Source: Streptomyces canus (GTDB lineage: Bacteria > Actinomycetota > Actinomycetes > Streptomycetales > Streptomycetaceae). Taken from it: a stretch of DNA of 64,000 bases. Numbering within the stretch: position 1 is the first letter of the stretch; the number at the start of each line of letters is the position of its first letter. The stretch lies in contig NZ_KQ948677.1 of the NCBI RefSeq assembly GCF_001514145.1, forward strand, positions 100,202-164,201. The letters are read 5' to 3'. The notes under the pieces were generated by a model, which was given only the letters and a program-made list of their open reading frames with translations, did no database searches and had not been told where the DNA came from. Shown in pieces: positions 16,077 through 25,039 of the stretch. The position numbers were made by a program, and so were the translations under genes.

Positions 16077-17062
16077 GCGTGCACCCCGCCCGGAACGGCC
16101 GTGGTGCCGGGCAGCGGTGTACGTGCGGGGCGGTCCTGGAGGACGTCGAGGATGTTGTCGACGGCCAGGTCCACCATGGCGGCGCGGGTGCTGTCCGTCG
16201 CCGATCCGATGTGCGGCAGGGTGACGATGTACGGCTCGGCGACCAGTGGGGACAGCTCCTCGCCCATCGGCTCGCGCTCGAACACATCGAGGCCGACGGA
16301 GTGCAGTCCGCCCTCCTGGATCGCCTTGAGCAGTGCCTGCTCGTCGACGACGCCGCCGCGTGAGGTGCTGACCAGAGTCGCCGTGGGCTTCATCGCCGCG
16401 AGTTCCCGGTGGGAGATCAGATGCCGCGTCTCCTCCGTGAGCGGTACGTGCAGCGAGAGGATGTCGGCCTCGGCCAGCAGCGTCTCCAGGCTCACCGAGG
16501 TCGAGAGGGCGTCGTCCGCCGCGTACGGATCGTGATGGATCACACGCATGCCGAAGCCCTGGGCGCGGCGGGCCACCGCACGGCCGATCTGCCCGTAGCC
16601 GATGAGGCCGACGGTGGCTCCGTGGATGTCGAGGCCCAGGTAGTCGTTCATCCGGAACAGGTCCCACTCGCCCCGCGCCAAGCTCGCGGCGGCGGCACCG
16701 AGCCGTCGGCGGGCCGCGAGGATCAGGGCGAAGGTGAGGTCGGCGGTGGTCTCCGCAAGGACACCTGGCGTGTGGGTGACGACGATGCCGCGCTCGGCGG
16801 CGGCGGCTCGGTCCACGTTGTCGAAGCCCATGCTGGCGAGCGCGATCACGCGCAGTGACGGGCCGGCGGCGTCCATCAGCGCGGCGTCCATCGGATCGTT
16901 GCCCAGGGCGAGGATGCCGGTGCTCCCGGGGGCGATCGCGGCGAGCTCGTCGGGACCGGGCTTGGCGGGGTCTTGCCAGAAGACCACCTCCGTATCGTCG
17001 GCCAGCCGCTGCAACCCGAAACCAGGCAGTTCTTGTCGGGTGGCGAGCACGCGAATTGTCAT
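16073..17062 (-). CDS. D-isomer-specific 2-hydroxyacid dehydrogenase
   Basis: A 329-residue NAD(P)-dependent dehydrogenase of the glyoxylate/hydroxypyruvate reductase group. The cofactor motif 'GLIGYGQIGRAVARR' has GYGQIG at 155-160; the catalytic triad positions are Arg235 ('STSRGGVVDE'), Glu264 ('DVFEREP') and His284 ('LPHIGSAT'). The start at 17062 has GGAG seven bases upstream; longer in-frame starts have none. It is first in the operon with the SDR and MDR genes and is followed upstream by the LysR gene, transcribed in the same direction. Confidence 0.9.
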   Translation of the reverse strand: MTIRVLATRQELPGFGLQRLADDTEVVFWQDPAKPGPDELAAIAPGSTGILALGNDPMDAALMDAAGPSLRVIALASMGFDNVDRAAAAERGIVVTHTPGVLAETTADLTFALILAARRRLGAAAASLARGEWDLFRMNDYLGLDIHGATVGLIGYGQIGRAVARRAQGFGMRVIHHDPYAADDALSTSVSLETLLAEADILSLHVPLTEETRHLISHRELAAMKPTATLVSTSRGGVVDEQALLKAIQEGGLHSVGLDVFEREPMGEELSPLVAEPYIVTLPHIGSATDSTRAAMVDLAVDNILDVLQDRPARTPLPGTTAVPGGVHA

Positions 17063-17164
17063 CTGTAACTCCAGTGCCGAATCAAGCCCTGCCGGCCGGG
17101 CGGGAGGTTTTGGCACACGCTAACCACCGTCTGCGCCGGGTACAAATAGCAATTCGGTGTGACG

Positions 17165-18094
17165 CTATTGGTGACTCTTATCCTCGTCAGAACGGTCGTG
17201 GATGGCTCTCACCAGCTCCAGGAAAAGGTCGTGCACCGCCAGTGCCGGTTCGGAGAGCGGCTGGTTGTCGGACATGACCAGGGAGAGCTTGACCTGGATC
17301 ACCGGGTCGACGATGCGGCGCACGCTCAGGGAGCGGACGTCGAGGATCGCGCGGGCTGCGGACCAGGGCAGCACGGTGGCGCCGAGGCCGGCGTCCACGG
17401 CGTTCACGAGGGTGAGGGCGGACTCGACCTCGCCGACCACGTTCGGTTCCAGCGACGCCTGCTGGAAGGCGGCGTCCACCACCTGCCGGATGGTGTGGAT
17501 CCGGCTGGGCAGCAGCAGGGGGACGTGCTCCAGCCGGTGCAGGCTCACATCTCCTTCTCGCGGCGTGCCGGTGCCGTCCTCGGCCCCGATCAGGAACAGA
17601 TCCTCCGTGCGCAGGTGCTCGAACTGCACACCGCGCAGAGGGCCCGCCCCGTAGATGAACGCCATGTCCATCCGGCCAGTCATGATCGCCTCGCTGATGA
17701 CTCCGCCGAAGTTCTCGTTGACGTGCAACAGGATGTCGGGGTAGCGCTCGCGCACGCTCTTCAACAGGGGCAGTGCGAGCGCCGCACCCAGGCTGTACGG
17801 GGCCAGGCCCACCGAGACACTGCCGGCAGGGGCGCGGCCCGAGACCCTGACCGCCGCATGAGCGAGGTCGACCTGCCGCAGGATCAGCTGCGCGTGGCGG
17901 TACAGGGCTCGGCCCGCCTCGGTCGGTGCGACCCCGCGTTTGCTGCGGATCAGCAGCTGTTGCCCGAACTGCGCCTCCAAGGCTGAGAGCTGCTGGCTCA
18001 GCGCGGGCTGGGCAATGTGCAGGATGTCGGCTGCGCGTGTAATGCTCCCCGCATCGATGATCTTGATGAACGAGTAGAGCCGTCTGGTGTCCAT
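17165..18094 (-). CDS. LysR-type regulator (Nac/Cbl-like subgroup)
   Basis: A 309-residue LysR protein: helix-turn-helix 'GSITRAADILHIAQPALSQQ' at about 16-36, linker to 'SKRGVAPTEAGRALYRHAQ', and a full effector domain ('GSVSVGLAPYSLGAALALPL', 'GRMDMAFIYGAGP', 'ALTLVNAVDAGLGATVLPW'). The ATG at 18094 has GGAAGG eight bases upstream. It is divergent from the 5-oxoprolinase operon and upstream of the dehydrogenase operon, so it is placed to control either or both. Confidence 0.9.
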   Translation of the reverse strand: MDTRRLYSFIKIIDAGSITRAADILHIAQPALSQQLSALEAQFGQQLLIRSKRGVAPTEAGRALYRHAQLILRQVDLAHAAVRVSGRAPAGSVSVGLAPYSLGAALALPLLKSVRERYPDILLHVNENFGGVISEAIMTGRMDMAFIYGAGPLRGVQFEHLRTEDLFLIGAEDGTGTPREGDVSLHRLEHVPLLLPSRIHTIRQVVDAAFQQASLEPNVVGEVESALTLVNAVDAGLGATVLPWSAARAILDVRSLSVRRIVDPVIQVKLSLVMSDNQPLSEPALAVHDLFLELVRAIHDRSDEDKSHQ

Positions 18095-18419
18095 GGGGGA
18101 GCCTTCCGGTCGATCGGAGTCACATCGTAGGAAGCCACCAGGGCGGAGCACAGACTCCCGGGGGCCCGGCTGTGGGCTGCGTCATACCGATCCGCGATAA
18201 CGCCAAACAGAACAGGTATTGGTGGTCGGGTGAGTATCCGATTAAGTTGAGCGGAACATCGCCCGTGGAGCTGCTCGAAGGCGAGCATCCGGCAATTCGT
18301 CCAGGAATTATCTCCATCGTTTCGTTATTCGTGCTTTCCGCAACCGGAGAATTCGAGCTCTCATGCGGAGTGCGTGACGGTGCTTGGCGATTTCATCCCC
18401 TTCTCTCCCGGAGGACGCC
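18095..18419. other. Divergent intergenic region between lysR and the 5-oxoprolinase operon
   Basis: These 325 bases hold no convincing gene. The stretch 18180-18340 is clearly richer in A/T than its surroundings and should carry the promoters and LysR sites of both directions. I could not single out a T-N11-A site with confidence. Confidence 0.5.
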
Positions 18420-19202
18420 TTGACCCACATGGTTGATCTCGTCGCCGATCTCGGCGAGGGGTTCGGCGCCTACACGATGGGCGACGACGAAGCCCTCCTG
18501 GAACTGCTCACATCAGCCAATGTCGCCTGCGGCTTCCACGCCGGCGATCCGCGCATCATGGACGCGACCGTCCGCGGGTGCGTGGACAGGAACGTGGCCG
18601 TCGGCGCCCATCCGAGCTTCCCGGACCTGGCCGGCTTCGGCCGACGCGCCATGGACCTCACGCCCGAGGAGGTACGCACGGACGTTCTGTACCAGGTCGG
18701 CGCCTTGCAAGCGTTCGCCACGGCGTACGGCACCCGGGTACGGCACGTCGCTCCGCACGGGCGGCTGGGCAACCTGGTGGCCCTCCGGGCGGACTACGCC
18801 AAGGCCGTCGTGGACGCCGTGTCCTCCCTCGACGACTCGATGATCGTGCTCGCCCAGGACGGCGAACTGGCCGAAGCCGCTCGGGACCGCGGCCTGCGTG
18901 TCGGTGTCGTCGGCATCGCCGACCGGGCCTACCGGGACGACGGCACCCTCGTGCCCCGCTCCGAGCCCGGCGCGGTGATCCACGACGCGGACGAGATCGC
19001 CCGTCGCACCCTGCGCATGGTGACCGAGGGCGTCGTCAGCAGCATCGGGGGGAAGGACCTATCGGTCGCCTGCGACACCGTCCTCCTGCACGGCGACACC
19101 CCCGGTGCCATCGCTCTGGCCGGCCGTATCCGGGCCGAACTCCTTGCCGCGGGCGTCCACATCACCAGTCTCGAAGAGGTTCTGAACGGCAAAGGCCACT
19201 GA
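18420..19202 (+). CDS. pxpA: 5-oxoprolinase subunit A (LamB/YcsF family)
   Basis: A 260-residue protein of the LamB/YcsF family, which with PxpB and PxpC opens 5-oxoproline (pyroglutamate) to glutamate at the cost of ATP. Conserved segments are 'DLVADLGEGFGAYTMGDDEA', 'SANVACGFHAGDP', 'VAVGAHPSFPDLAGFGRR', 'VRHVAPHGRLGNL' (normally PHGALYN) and 'CDTVLLHGDTPGAI'. The TTG at 18420 is chosen because GGAGG (18410-18414) is five bases away; the ATG at 18429 would be 14 bases from it. First gene of a seven-gene operon. Confidence 0.88.
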   Translation: MTHMVDLVADLGEGFGAYTMGDDEALLELLTSANVACGFHAGDPRIMDATVRGCVDRNVAVGAHPSFPDLAGFGRRAMDLTPEEVRTDVLYQVGALQAFATAYGTRVRHVAPHGRLGNLVALRADYAKAVVDAVSSLDDSMIVLAQDGELAEAARDRGLRVGVVGIADRAYRDDGTLVPRSEPGAVIHDADEIARRTLRMVTEGVVSSIGGKDLSVACDTVLLHGDTPGAIALAGRIRAELLAAGVHITSLEEVLNGKGH

Positions 19203-19203
19203 C

Positions 19204-19917
19204 ATGCACAACAACGTCGTGATCACGGACTGTGGTGACTCCGGCCTGATCGCCCGGGCCGTGGGCCTGGGCACCGAGGAGGGCTGGCAGCTCGTCCACG
19301 CCTTGGCGGACGCGCTCGACGCCGTACAACTCTCTGGCGTGCACGGCCTCGTACCCACCTACGACACCCTGCTCGTGGAATTCGACTGCACCAGCACGGA
19401 CCACGACACCCTGCGCAGCATCCTGTGGCACGAGGCCGCACGATTCGCCTCGGCGGCCCGCCGCACCAGGGAACCTCGACGTTTCGTGGTACCCGTCGTG
19501 TACGGCGGTGAGCACGGCCCCGACCTGCCCGAGGTCGCCGATCAGCTCGGTCTGACCGCGAGCGAGGTCGTCGACCTGCACACCGGCTCCGATCTCACGG
19601 TGCGCTGCCTCGGCGCCCCCGCCGGTGCGCCGATGATGGACGGCCCGCCTTTCCCCGCGCCCATACCGCGACTGGCGTCACCCCGCGTCCGGGTCGAGCC
19701 CGGCTGCGTGGCGGTTGCCGGCCGCCAGGCCGTGATCTGCCCGATGCCCTCGCCCGGAGGCTGGCCGCTCATCGGCCGTACCCCCGTGAGCGTTCTCGAC
19801 CTGCGCAGCGACCCGCTCACCGCGTACTTCCCCGGAGACACGTTCCGATTCGTCGCGATCAGCCCCGACGAGTGGGATGACTACGCCGACACCCCTTTGG
19901 CGGCCTGCCATGGCTGA
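19204..19917 (+). CDS. pxpB: 5-oxoprolinase subunit B (KipI / allophanate hydrolase subunit 1 family)
   Basis: A 237-residue protein with the carboxyltransferase-type fold of PxpB/KipI: 'YDTLLVEFDCTSTDHDTL', 'FVVPVVYGGEHGPDLPEVAD', 'EVVDLHTGSDLTVRCLGAP' and 'QAVICPMPSPGGWPLIGRTP'. It begins one base after the pxpA stop and overlaps the pxpC start (ATGGCTGA). The normal FxPGxPY/GGIY motif around the cyclophilin-like half is altered here ('GAPAGAPMMDGPPFP'), which could point to a variant substrate. It forms the ATP-dependent lactamase with PxpA and PxpC. Confidence 0.88.
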   Translation: MHNNVVITDCGDSGLIARAVGLGTEEGWQLVHALADALDAVQLSGVHGLVPTYDTLLVEFDCTSTDHDTLRSILWHEAARFASAARRTREPRRFVVPVVYGGEHGPDLPEVADQLGLTASEVVDLHTGSDLTVRCLGAPAGAPMMDGPPFPAPIPRLASPRVRVEPGCVAVAGRQAVICPMPSPGGWPLIGRTPVSVLDLRSDPLTAYFPGDTFRFVAISPDEWDDYADTPLAACHG

Positions 19918-20896
19918 GACCCTCGTGATCCGTACCCCCGGCCTCACCACAGTGCAGGACCTGGGCCGGGTCGGACGCTCCCGCTACGGGTTGCCCGCCA
20001 ACGGGGCCTGCGACCAGCACTCGGCGCGCGTCGCCAACGTGTTGTGCGGCAACGACGATCGGGCACCGCTGCTGGAGATCACCGCCCTGGACTTCGCGTG
20101 CACCCCGTCCAGCGACATCCTCATCGCCGTGACGGGGGCCCCGGCGGACCTCACCGTGGCCGGAGTCCTCCGCCCGCAGTGGGAACCGGTCTCCGTCCGG
20201 GCGGGCGACACCATCCGGGTGAGCAACATTCGGCAAGGGCTGCGCGTCTACCTGGCCGTACTCGGCTCCTTCGAGGCCGACTACCTCCAGGGCAGCTGCG
20301 CCCCGGACACCGTCCTCGGCTTCGGCACCGGCCTGAATACAGGAGACGAACTGGTCCTGCCGGCGTCCTGCCCGCCCGTCGCCCACCCGTTCTCCGGCAT
20401 CCCGCTGTTCCGCCTCCACGCGCCCGTCCCACGACTCTCCTCCCCGTGGACGATCGACGTCACCGACGGCCCCGACCGGGCCGACTTCGGGGACACCGGA
20501 GCCCGCCTCTTCGCGGCGCCCTTCACCGTCACCCCGCAGAGCAACCACATCGGCCTGCGTCTGCGGGGCGACGTACCTCGGCGTGTCACCAAGGGCGAGA
20601 TACTCTCCCGCGGCGTACCCATCGGGGCCATCGAGGTACCGGCAGGGGACGAACTCCTCGTGCTCCACCGCGGCCGCGGCGTCACGGCCGGCTATCCCGT
20701 CCTCGCCGTGGTCACCGCCACCGGTCTGTCCGCACTGGGACAAGTCCGTCCCGGACAGGCCATCAGCTTCCGCCACCGCACGCTGGACCAGGCGATCACC
20801 GCCTACCGCGCGCAGCGCAACGCCGTCGATGCGCTGAGGACCCGCGTCCACAGCGCGTTCGCGGCCCTGCGCATACCCGTTCCCGTCTGCAGCTGA
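19910..20896 (+). CDS. pxpC: 5-oxoprolinase subunit C (KipA / allophanate hydrolase subunit 2 family)
   Basis: A 328-residue protein. It opens with the family signature 'VIRTPGLTTVQDLGRVGRSR' and continues 'LPANGACDQHSARVANVLCG', 'LLEITALDFAC', 'IRVSNIRQGLRVYLAVLG' and 'PQSNHIGLRLRGD'. Its ATG overlaps the end of pxpB by eight bases. Together the three subunits hydrolyse a five-membered lactam next to a carboxylate. The remaining genes of the operon suggest that the ring-opened amino acid is then transaminated and cleaved. Confidence 0.88.
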   Translation: MAETLVIRTPGLTTVQDLGRVGRSRYGLPANGACDQHSARVANVLCGNDDRAPLLEITALDFACTPSSDILIAVTGAPADLTVAGVLRPQWEPVSVRAGDTIRVSNIRQGLRVYLAVLGSFEADYLQGSCAPDTVLGFGTGLNTGDELVLPASCPPVAHPFSGIPLFRLHAPVPRLSSPWTIDVTDGPDRADFGDTGARLFAAPFTVTPQSNHIGLRLRGDVPRRVTKGEILSRGVPIGAIEVPAGDELLVLHRGRGVTAGYPVLAVVTATGLSALGQVRPGQAISFRHRTLDQAITAYRAQRNAVDALRTRVHSAFAALRIPVPVCS

Positions 20897-20978
20897 CCAC
20901 GATTTCCCAGCTGTTCCTGGCCGCCCCGCACGCAGCCGCCCGTCCCTGCACCAACGCCTGCGCCAGACAGGAGACGCC

Positions 20979-22289
20979 ATGAGCACCGTGGCCGCTCAAC
21001 CGGTCCCCAACACCGTCGACCCGAAAACCGCTCGCAGGATCACCCTCGCCGGATGCGTCGGCATCTTCGCCGAGCTCTACGACAACGGCATCTTCGGCTT
21101 CATGGCCGGCACGCTGGCCGCCGTCTTCTTCCCCGGCTCCGAGAACGCCGTGCAACTCGTCTTCCTCGGCTACGCCGTCTCCTTCTTCTTCCGCCCGCTC
21201 GGCGGCGTCATCTGCGGCCACCTCGGCGACCGCATCGGACGCCGGCGCATGCTGGTCTTCGTCATCATGCTGATCAGCGTCGCCACGGCGGCCATCGGCC
21301 TCCTGCCGACCTACGCCAGCATCGGCATCGCGGCGCCCGTCCTGCTCATCCTGCTGCGCATAGCCCAGGGCTTCTCCGTCGGAGGCGAGGCGTCAGGTGC
21401 GATGAGTTTCCTCGCCGAGCACGCACCGGAGGGCAAGCGCGGCCTCTACACCAGCTACGCGCAGATCGCCTCGTTCCTCTCCCTGCTCACCGGCACACTC
21501 ATCGCCGCCGCCATGACCAGCGGGCTCGGCGCCGAGCGCATGGAGTCCTGGGGCTGGCGCATCCCCTTCCTCCTCGCCGTCCCGCTGGGCATCACCGGCA
21601 TCTACATCCGCAAGCGCATCACGGACACCCCGAACTTCACCCGCCTGCGTGAGGAGGGCAGCCTGGCCAAGAACCCGCTCAAGGAGGCGTTCTCCTCCGC
21701 GGAACACCGCCGCGCCATGCTGCTGGCCCTGTTCATACCGCTGATGAACGGCTCCGGGTACTACGTCCTGTTCAGCTACATGCCCACCTTCATGAACACC
21801 GAACTGCACTTCGGCAAGGTCCAGAGCCTCCTCGTCACCGCCTCCAGCCTGGTCGCCATCTGCATCGCCATCCCTTACATGGGACGGCTATCCGACAGGG
21901 TGGGCCGCAAGAAGGTCATCGCAACAGCCGCGATCGCCATGGCCGTCGTCGGCATCCCTTGTTACCTGCTGATCGGAACCGGCAACCTGGCTCTCGCCGT
22001 CCTCGGCGCCTGCATCATGGCCGTGGTCTTCGCGGGACACACCGGCGTCATCCACATCCTTCTCGTGGAGCTCTTCCCCACCCGCGTGCGCTACTCCGCG
22101 TACGGCCTGGGCTACAACGTCTCCTCGGCCCTCTTCGGCGGCACCGCGCCCCTGCTGATGACCTGGCTCATCGCCACCACCGGCAACGTCAACATGCCGG
22201 CCTTCTACGCGGTCCTCACCGCCCTCGGCACCCTCGCGGCGGTCTCGGTGGTCAAGGACCGGGCACACCTCCCGCTGCGCGACGCCTGA
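20979..22289 (+). CDS. MFS transporter of the metabolite:H+ symporter (MHS) family
   Basis: A 436-residue inner-membrane permease with about 12 hydrophobic segments. The MHS-type start 'TLAGCVGIFAELYDNGIFGF', the loop 2-3 motif 'GHLGDRIGRRRMLVF', 'RIAQGFSVGGEASGAMSFLA' and 'GRLSDRVGRKKVI' in loop 8-9 are visible. Relatives take up proline, betaine, shikimate, citrate or dicarboxylates. In this operon it most likely imports the lactam or amino-acid substrate of the PxpABC enzyme. The 82-base gap before it includes AGGAGACGCC next to its ATG. Confidence 0.88.
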   Translation: MSTVAAQPVPNTVDPKTARRITLAGCVGIFAELYDNGIFGFMAGTLAAVFFPGSENAVQLVFLGYAVSFFFRPLGGVICGHLGDRIGRRRMLVFVIMLISVATAAIGLLPTYASIGIAAPVLLILLRIAQGFSVGGEASGAMSFLAEHAPEGKRGLYTSYAQIASFLSLLTGTLIAAAMTSGLGAERMESWGWRIPFLLAVPLGITGIYIRKRITDTPNFTRLREEGSLAKNPLKEAFSSAEHRRAMLLALFIPLMNGSGYYVLFSYMPTFMNTELHFGKVQSLLVTASSLVAICIAIPYMGRLSDRVGRKKVIATAAIAMAVVGIPCYLLIGTGNLALAVLGACIMAVVFAGHTGVIHILLVELFPTRVRYSAYGLGYNVSSALFGGTAPLLMTWLIATTGNVNMPAFYAVLTALGTLAAVSVVKDRAHLPLRDA

Positions 22290-22333
22290 CCGGCACCGGC
22301 ACCCGCACCCCCACCTCCAAGGAGTACACCTTC

Positions 22334-23077
22334 ATGCCCATCTCCGACTACAGGACCGCCCTCGTCACCGGAGCGTCCACCGGAATCGGAGCCGTGGTCG
22401 TCGAACGGCTGGCCAAGCGCGGTCTCGAAGTCCACGCCGTAGCTCGCAACGCCGAACGCCTGCGGGCCCTCGCGGACGCCACCGGCTGCATTCCGCACGC
22501 CGTCGACATCACCGACACCGAGGCGCTGACCGCAGTGCTGGACGGCCTGGAGGTCGACGTCCTCGTCAACAACGCCGGTGTCTCCCGCACCGGCAACATC
22601 CTGACCGCCGACGAGTTCGCCGTCGACGAGCAGATCGCCGTGAACATCCAGGCCGTCCTGCACCTCGTAAGGCTTCTGATGCCCGGAATGGTCGAGCGCG
22701 ACCGCGGACACATCGTCAACATCAGCTCCATCGCCGGCGTCTACAACTTCGGCGGAAACACGATCTACCACGCCACCAAGGCGGCCGTGCACACGCTCTC
22801 CCGCCAGCTGCGCGTCGACGGCTACGGCCGCCGTGTCCGCGTCACCGAGATCTGCCCCGGCCGTGTGGAGACGGAGATCTTCGGCCGGCTGCTCGGCGAC
22901 ATGGAGGCCGCCCAGCGCCAGTTCTACGACGGCTACGAGTCCCTCAAGCCGGAGGACATCGCCGACGCCATCGAGTTCGCCGTCGACTCCCCGCGGCACG
23001 TGAACATCGGCCACGTCGAGATCCTGCCCACCTTCCAGGTCCCCGGCGGCCTGAACTTCGAACGTCGCGAGGGCTGA
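22334..23077 (+). CDS. Short-chain dehydrogenase/reductase
   Basis: A 247-residue SDR: 'VTGASTGIGAVV' at the N-terminus, 'VLVNNAGVSRTGN', catalytic Tyr/Lys in 'NTIYHATKAAVHTLSRQLRV' and 'EICPGRVETEIF'. It resembles NADP-dependent serine/3-hydroxy-acid dehydrogenases (YdfG-like), a group that oxidises beta-hydroxy amino acids, which would suit an amino-acid catabolic operon. AAGGAG lies nine bases before the ATG at 22334. The substrate is inferred only from neighbours. Confidence 0.85.
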   Translation: MPISDYRTALVTGASTGIGAVVVERLAKRGLEVHAVARNAERLRALADATGCIPHAVDITDTEALTAVLDGLEVDVLVNNAGVSRTGNILTADEFAVDEQIAVNIQAVLHLVRLLMPGMVERDRGHIVNISSIAGVYNFGGNTIYHATKAAVHTLSRQLRVDGYGRRVRVTEICPGRVETEIFGRLLGDMEAAQRQFYDGYESLKPEDIADAIEFAVDSPRHVNIGHVEILPTFQVPGGLNFERREG

Positions 23078-23082
23078 GAACG

Positions 23083-24309
23083 ATGTCCCCCACCCGCACC
23101 ACCGCGGCACGTGTACGCCGCATCAACCCCTCGCCCAGTACGGCGGCGGCGCAGCGTGTGCGTGAACTCAAGAGCCAGGGGCTCACCATCCTCGACCTCA
23201 CGGTCGGCGAACCCGACTTCGACACTCCCGCCCACGTCAGGGCGGCGGCGGTCCGGGCGATCGAGGAGGGAGAGACCAAGTACACGCCCGTCAACGGCAC
23301 ACCGCGGCTGCGGGCCGCGATCGCCCAGAAGCTCCGCCTGCGCCACGGCCTGGAGTACACGGACGCACAGCTCACCGTCGGCGGCGGCGCCAAGCAGGTG
23401 ATCTTCCTCGCCCTGATGGCCACCCTGGACGAGGGCGACGAGGTCGTCGTACCCGCCCCGTACTGGGTGTCGTACCCGGACATGGTGCTCGCCAACGACG
23501 GCACCCCCGTCATCGTCCCCTGCTCCGAGGCGGACGGCTTCAAGCTGACGCCACGGCGGCTGCGTTCGGCACTCACCGACCGCACCCGCTGGGTGATCCT
23601 CAACACCCCCGGCAATCCCACCGGCGCCGCCTACACCACGGACGAACTGCGCGCGCTCGCCGAGGTGCTGCTGGAGCACCCGGGGGTGCGGGTCCTCACC
23701 GACGAGATCTACGACGAGATCTGGTACGCGGACGGGGAGAACCGGTCCCTGGCCGCGGTCGAACCGCGCCTGGCCGACCGGGTGTTCCTCACCAACGGCG
23801 TGTCCAAGACCTACGCGATGACCGGCTGGCGGATCGGCTACGGAGCCGGACCCGTCGACCTCGTGACCGCGGTCAACACGCTGCAGTCGCAGATCTCCTC
23901 CTGCCCGTCCTCCGTCAGCCAGGCGGCCGCCGCCGCGGCCCTTACCGGTCCGCAGCAGTTCGTCGCGGAGACCGTCCGCGTCTACCGGAGCCGGCGCGAC
24001 ACCACCGTCAAACTCGTCAACGACATTCCCCACCTGAGCTGCACCTCCCCAGCCGGTGGCTTCTACCTGCTCGTGAACTGCGCCGACGCCATCGGACTGC
24101 GCACGCCCGACGGCGAGCGGATCGAGAACGACGAGCAGTTCGCCCGCTACCTCCTCGACAGCCAACAGGTCGCCGTGATCCACGGCACCGCCTACGGGGC
24201 CCCCGGCTACTTCCGCATCTCCTTCGCCACCTCCACGGACGTTCTCACCGAGGCATGCGCGCGCATCGCCGCCGCCTGCGCCGCCCTGACTCCGGCCGTG
24301 TCCGCCTGA
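23083..24309 (+). CDS. PLP-dependent aminotransferase class I/II (aspartate-aminotransferase-like)
   Basis: A 408-residue fold-type I aminotransferase. Positions expected to bind PLP and substrate are all there: 'PAPYWVSYPDM' (Tyr/Trp stacking), 'NTPGNPTGAAY' (Asn about 178), 'VLTDEIYDEIWY' (Asp207, Tyr210), the Schiff-base Lys242 in 'GVSKTYAMTGWRIGYG' and the carboxylate-binding Arg near 380 ('YFRISFATS'). It would convert the amino acid released by the oxoprolinase to a 2-oxo acid. It starts five bases after the SDR stop. Confidence 0.9.
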   Translation: MSPTRTTAARVRRINPSPSTAAAQRVRELKSQGLTILDLTVGEPDFDTPAHVRAAAVRAIEEGETKYTPVNGTPRLRAAIAQKLRLRHGLEYTDAQLTVGGGAKQVIFLALMATLDEGDEVVVPAPYWVSYPDMVLANDGTPVIVPCSEADGFKLTPRRLRSALTDRTRWVILNTPGNPTGAAYTTDELRALAEVLLEHPGVRVLTDEIYDEIWYADGENRSLAAVEPRLADRVFLTNGVSKTYAMTGWRIGYGAGPVDLVTAVNTLQSQISSCPSSVSQAAAAAALTGPQQFVAETVRVYRSRRDTTVKLVNDIPHLSCTSPAGGFYLLVNCADAIGLRTPDGERIENDEQFARYLLDSQQVAVIHGTAYGAPGYFRISFATSTDVLTEACARIAAACAALTPAVSA

Positions 24310-24319
24310 AAGGCATTCC

Positions 24320-24994
24320 ATGCTCCACATCAATACGAAGTTCGAGCGCCCCGACCCCCATCTCGTCAAGCAGCTGAGCACCTTCTCCTCCGCGACGATC
24401 CACGAGGCGCAGGGCCGGCTCGGTGCACTCGACTCGACCATCAAGCCGGTCGACCATCGCATGAAGCTGTGCGGTCCGGCATTCACCGTCGTCTGCGCAC
24501 CGCGGGACAACCTGATGCTCCAGACGGCGATCCACTACGCCGGCCCCGGCGACGTCATCGTCGTGTCGGGCGGCGCCTATGCCGAGGCCGGCTCCTTCGG
24601 GGACGTCCTGGCCAACGCGTGCCAGGCGAAGGGGCTCGGCGGCCTGATCACCGACACCGGCGTCCGTGACACGCAGGACCTGCGGGCTCTCGGATTCCCC
24701 GTGTTCTCCCACAGCGTCTGCATCAAGGGCACCGTCAAGGAGACCGTCGGCCCGGTCTGCGAGCCGATCACCATCGGCGGCCAGGTGGTCCGCCCCGGAG
24801 ACGTTGTCAGCGCGGACGCCGACGGTGTGGTGGTCGTCCGGTGCGAGAACCTCGCCGAGGTGATCGCGGCTTCGCAGCGGCGGGTTGACACCGAGGCGGA
24901 GTTCATCGCCGCGTACCGGTCCGGCAAGACGGTGGCAGAGATCTGCAACCTGATGCCGATCCTTGCCGCGAAGGGCGTAATGATCGGGGAGTAG
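24320..24994 (+). CDS. RraA-like 4-hydroxy-4-methyl-2-oxoglutarate / 4-carboxy-4-hydroxy-2-oxoadipate aldolase family
   Basis: A 224-residue RraA-fold protein. The aldolase subgroup is marked by 'GSFGDVLANACQAKGLGG' and 'ITDTGVRDTQDL', where Arg116 and Asp117 correspond to the pyruvate-binding Arg and the metal-binding Asp of HMG/CHA aldolases. Regulators of RNase E lack this catalytic pair's context and are shorter (about 160). Such aldolases split tertiary 4-hydroxy-2-oxo acids to pyruvate plus a second oxo acid, and decarboxylate oxaloacetate. Last gene of the operon that begins at 18420. Confidence 0.88.
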   Translation: MLHINTKFERPDPHLVKQLSTFSSATIHEAQGRLGALDSTIKPVDHRMKLCGPAFTVVCAPRDNLMLQTAIHYAGPGDVIVVSGGAYAEAGSFGDVLANACQAKGLGGLITDTGVRDTQDLRALGFPVFSHSVCIKGTVKETVGPVCEPITIGGQVVRPGDVVSADADGVVVVRCENLAEVIAASQRRVDTEAEFIAAYRSGKTVAEICNLMPILAAKGVMIGE

Positions 24995-25039
24995 GTCCTG
25001 TCCGGCATGTGGGTGAGCCGGGACTCGTGCATGGTTGGC

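Noticed and set aside
22933..24510. 525-codon minus-strand frame opposite the SDR and aminotransferase
   Set aside because: Antisense shadow of intact enzymes with complete active sites.
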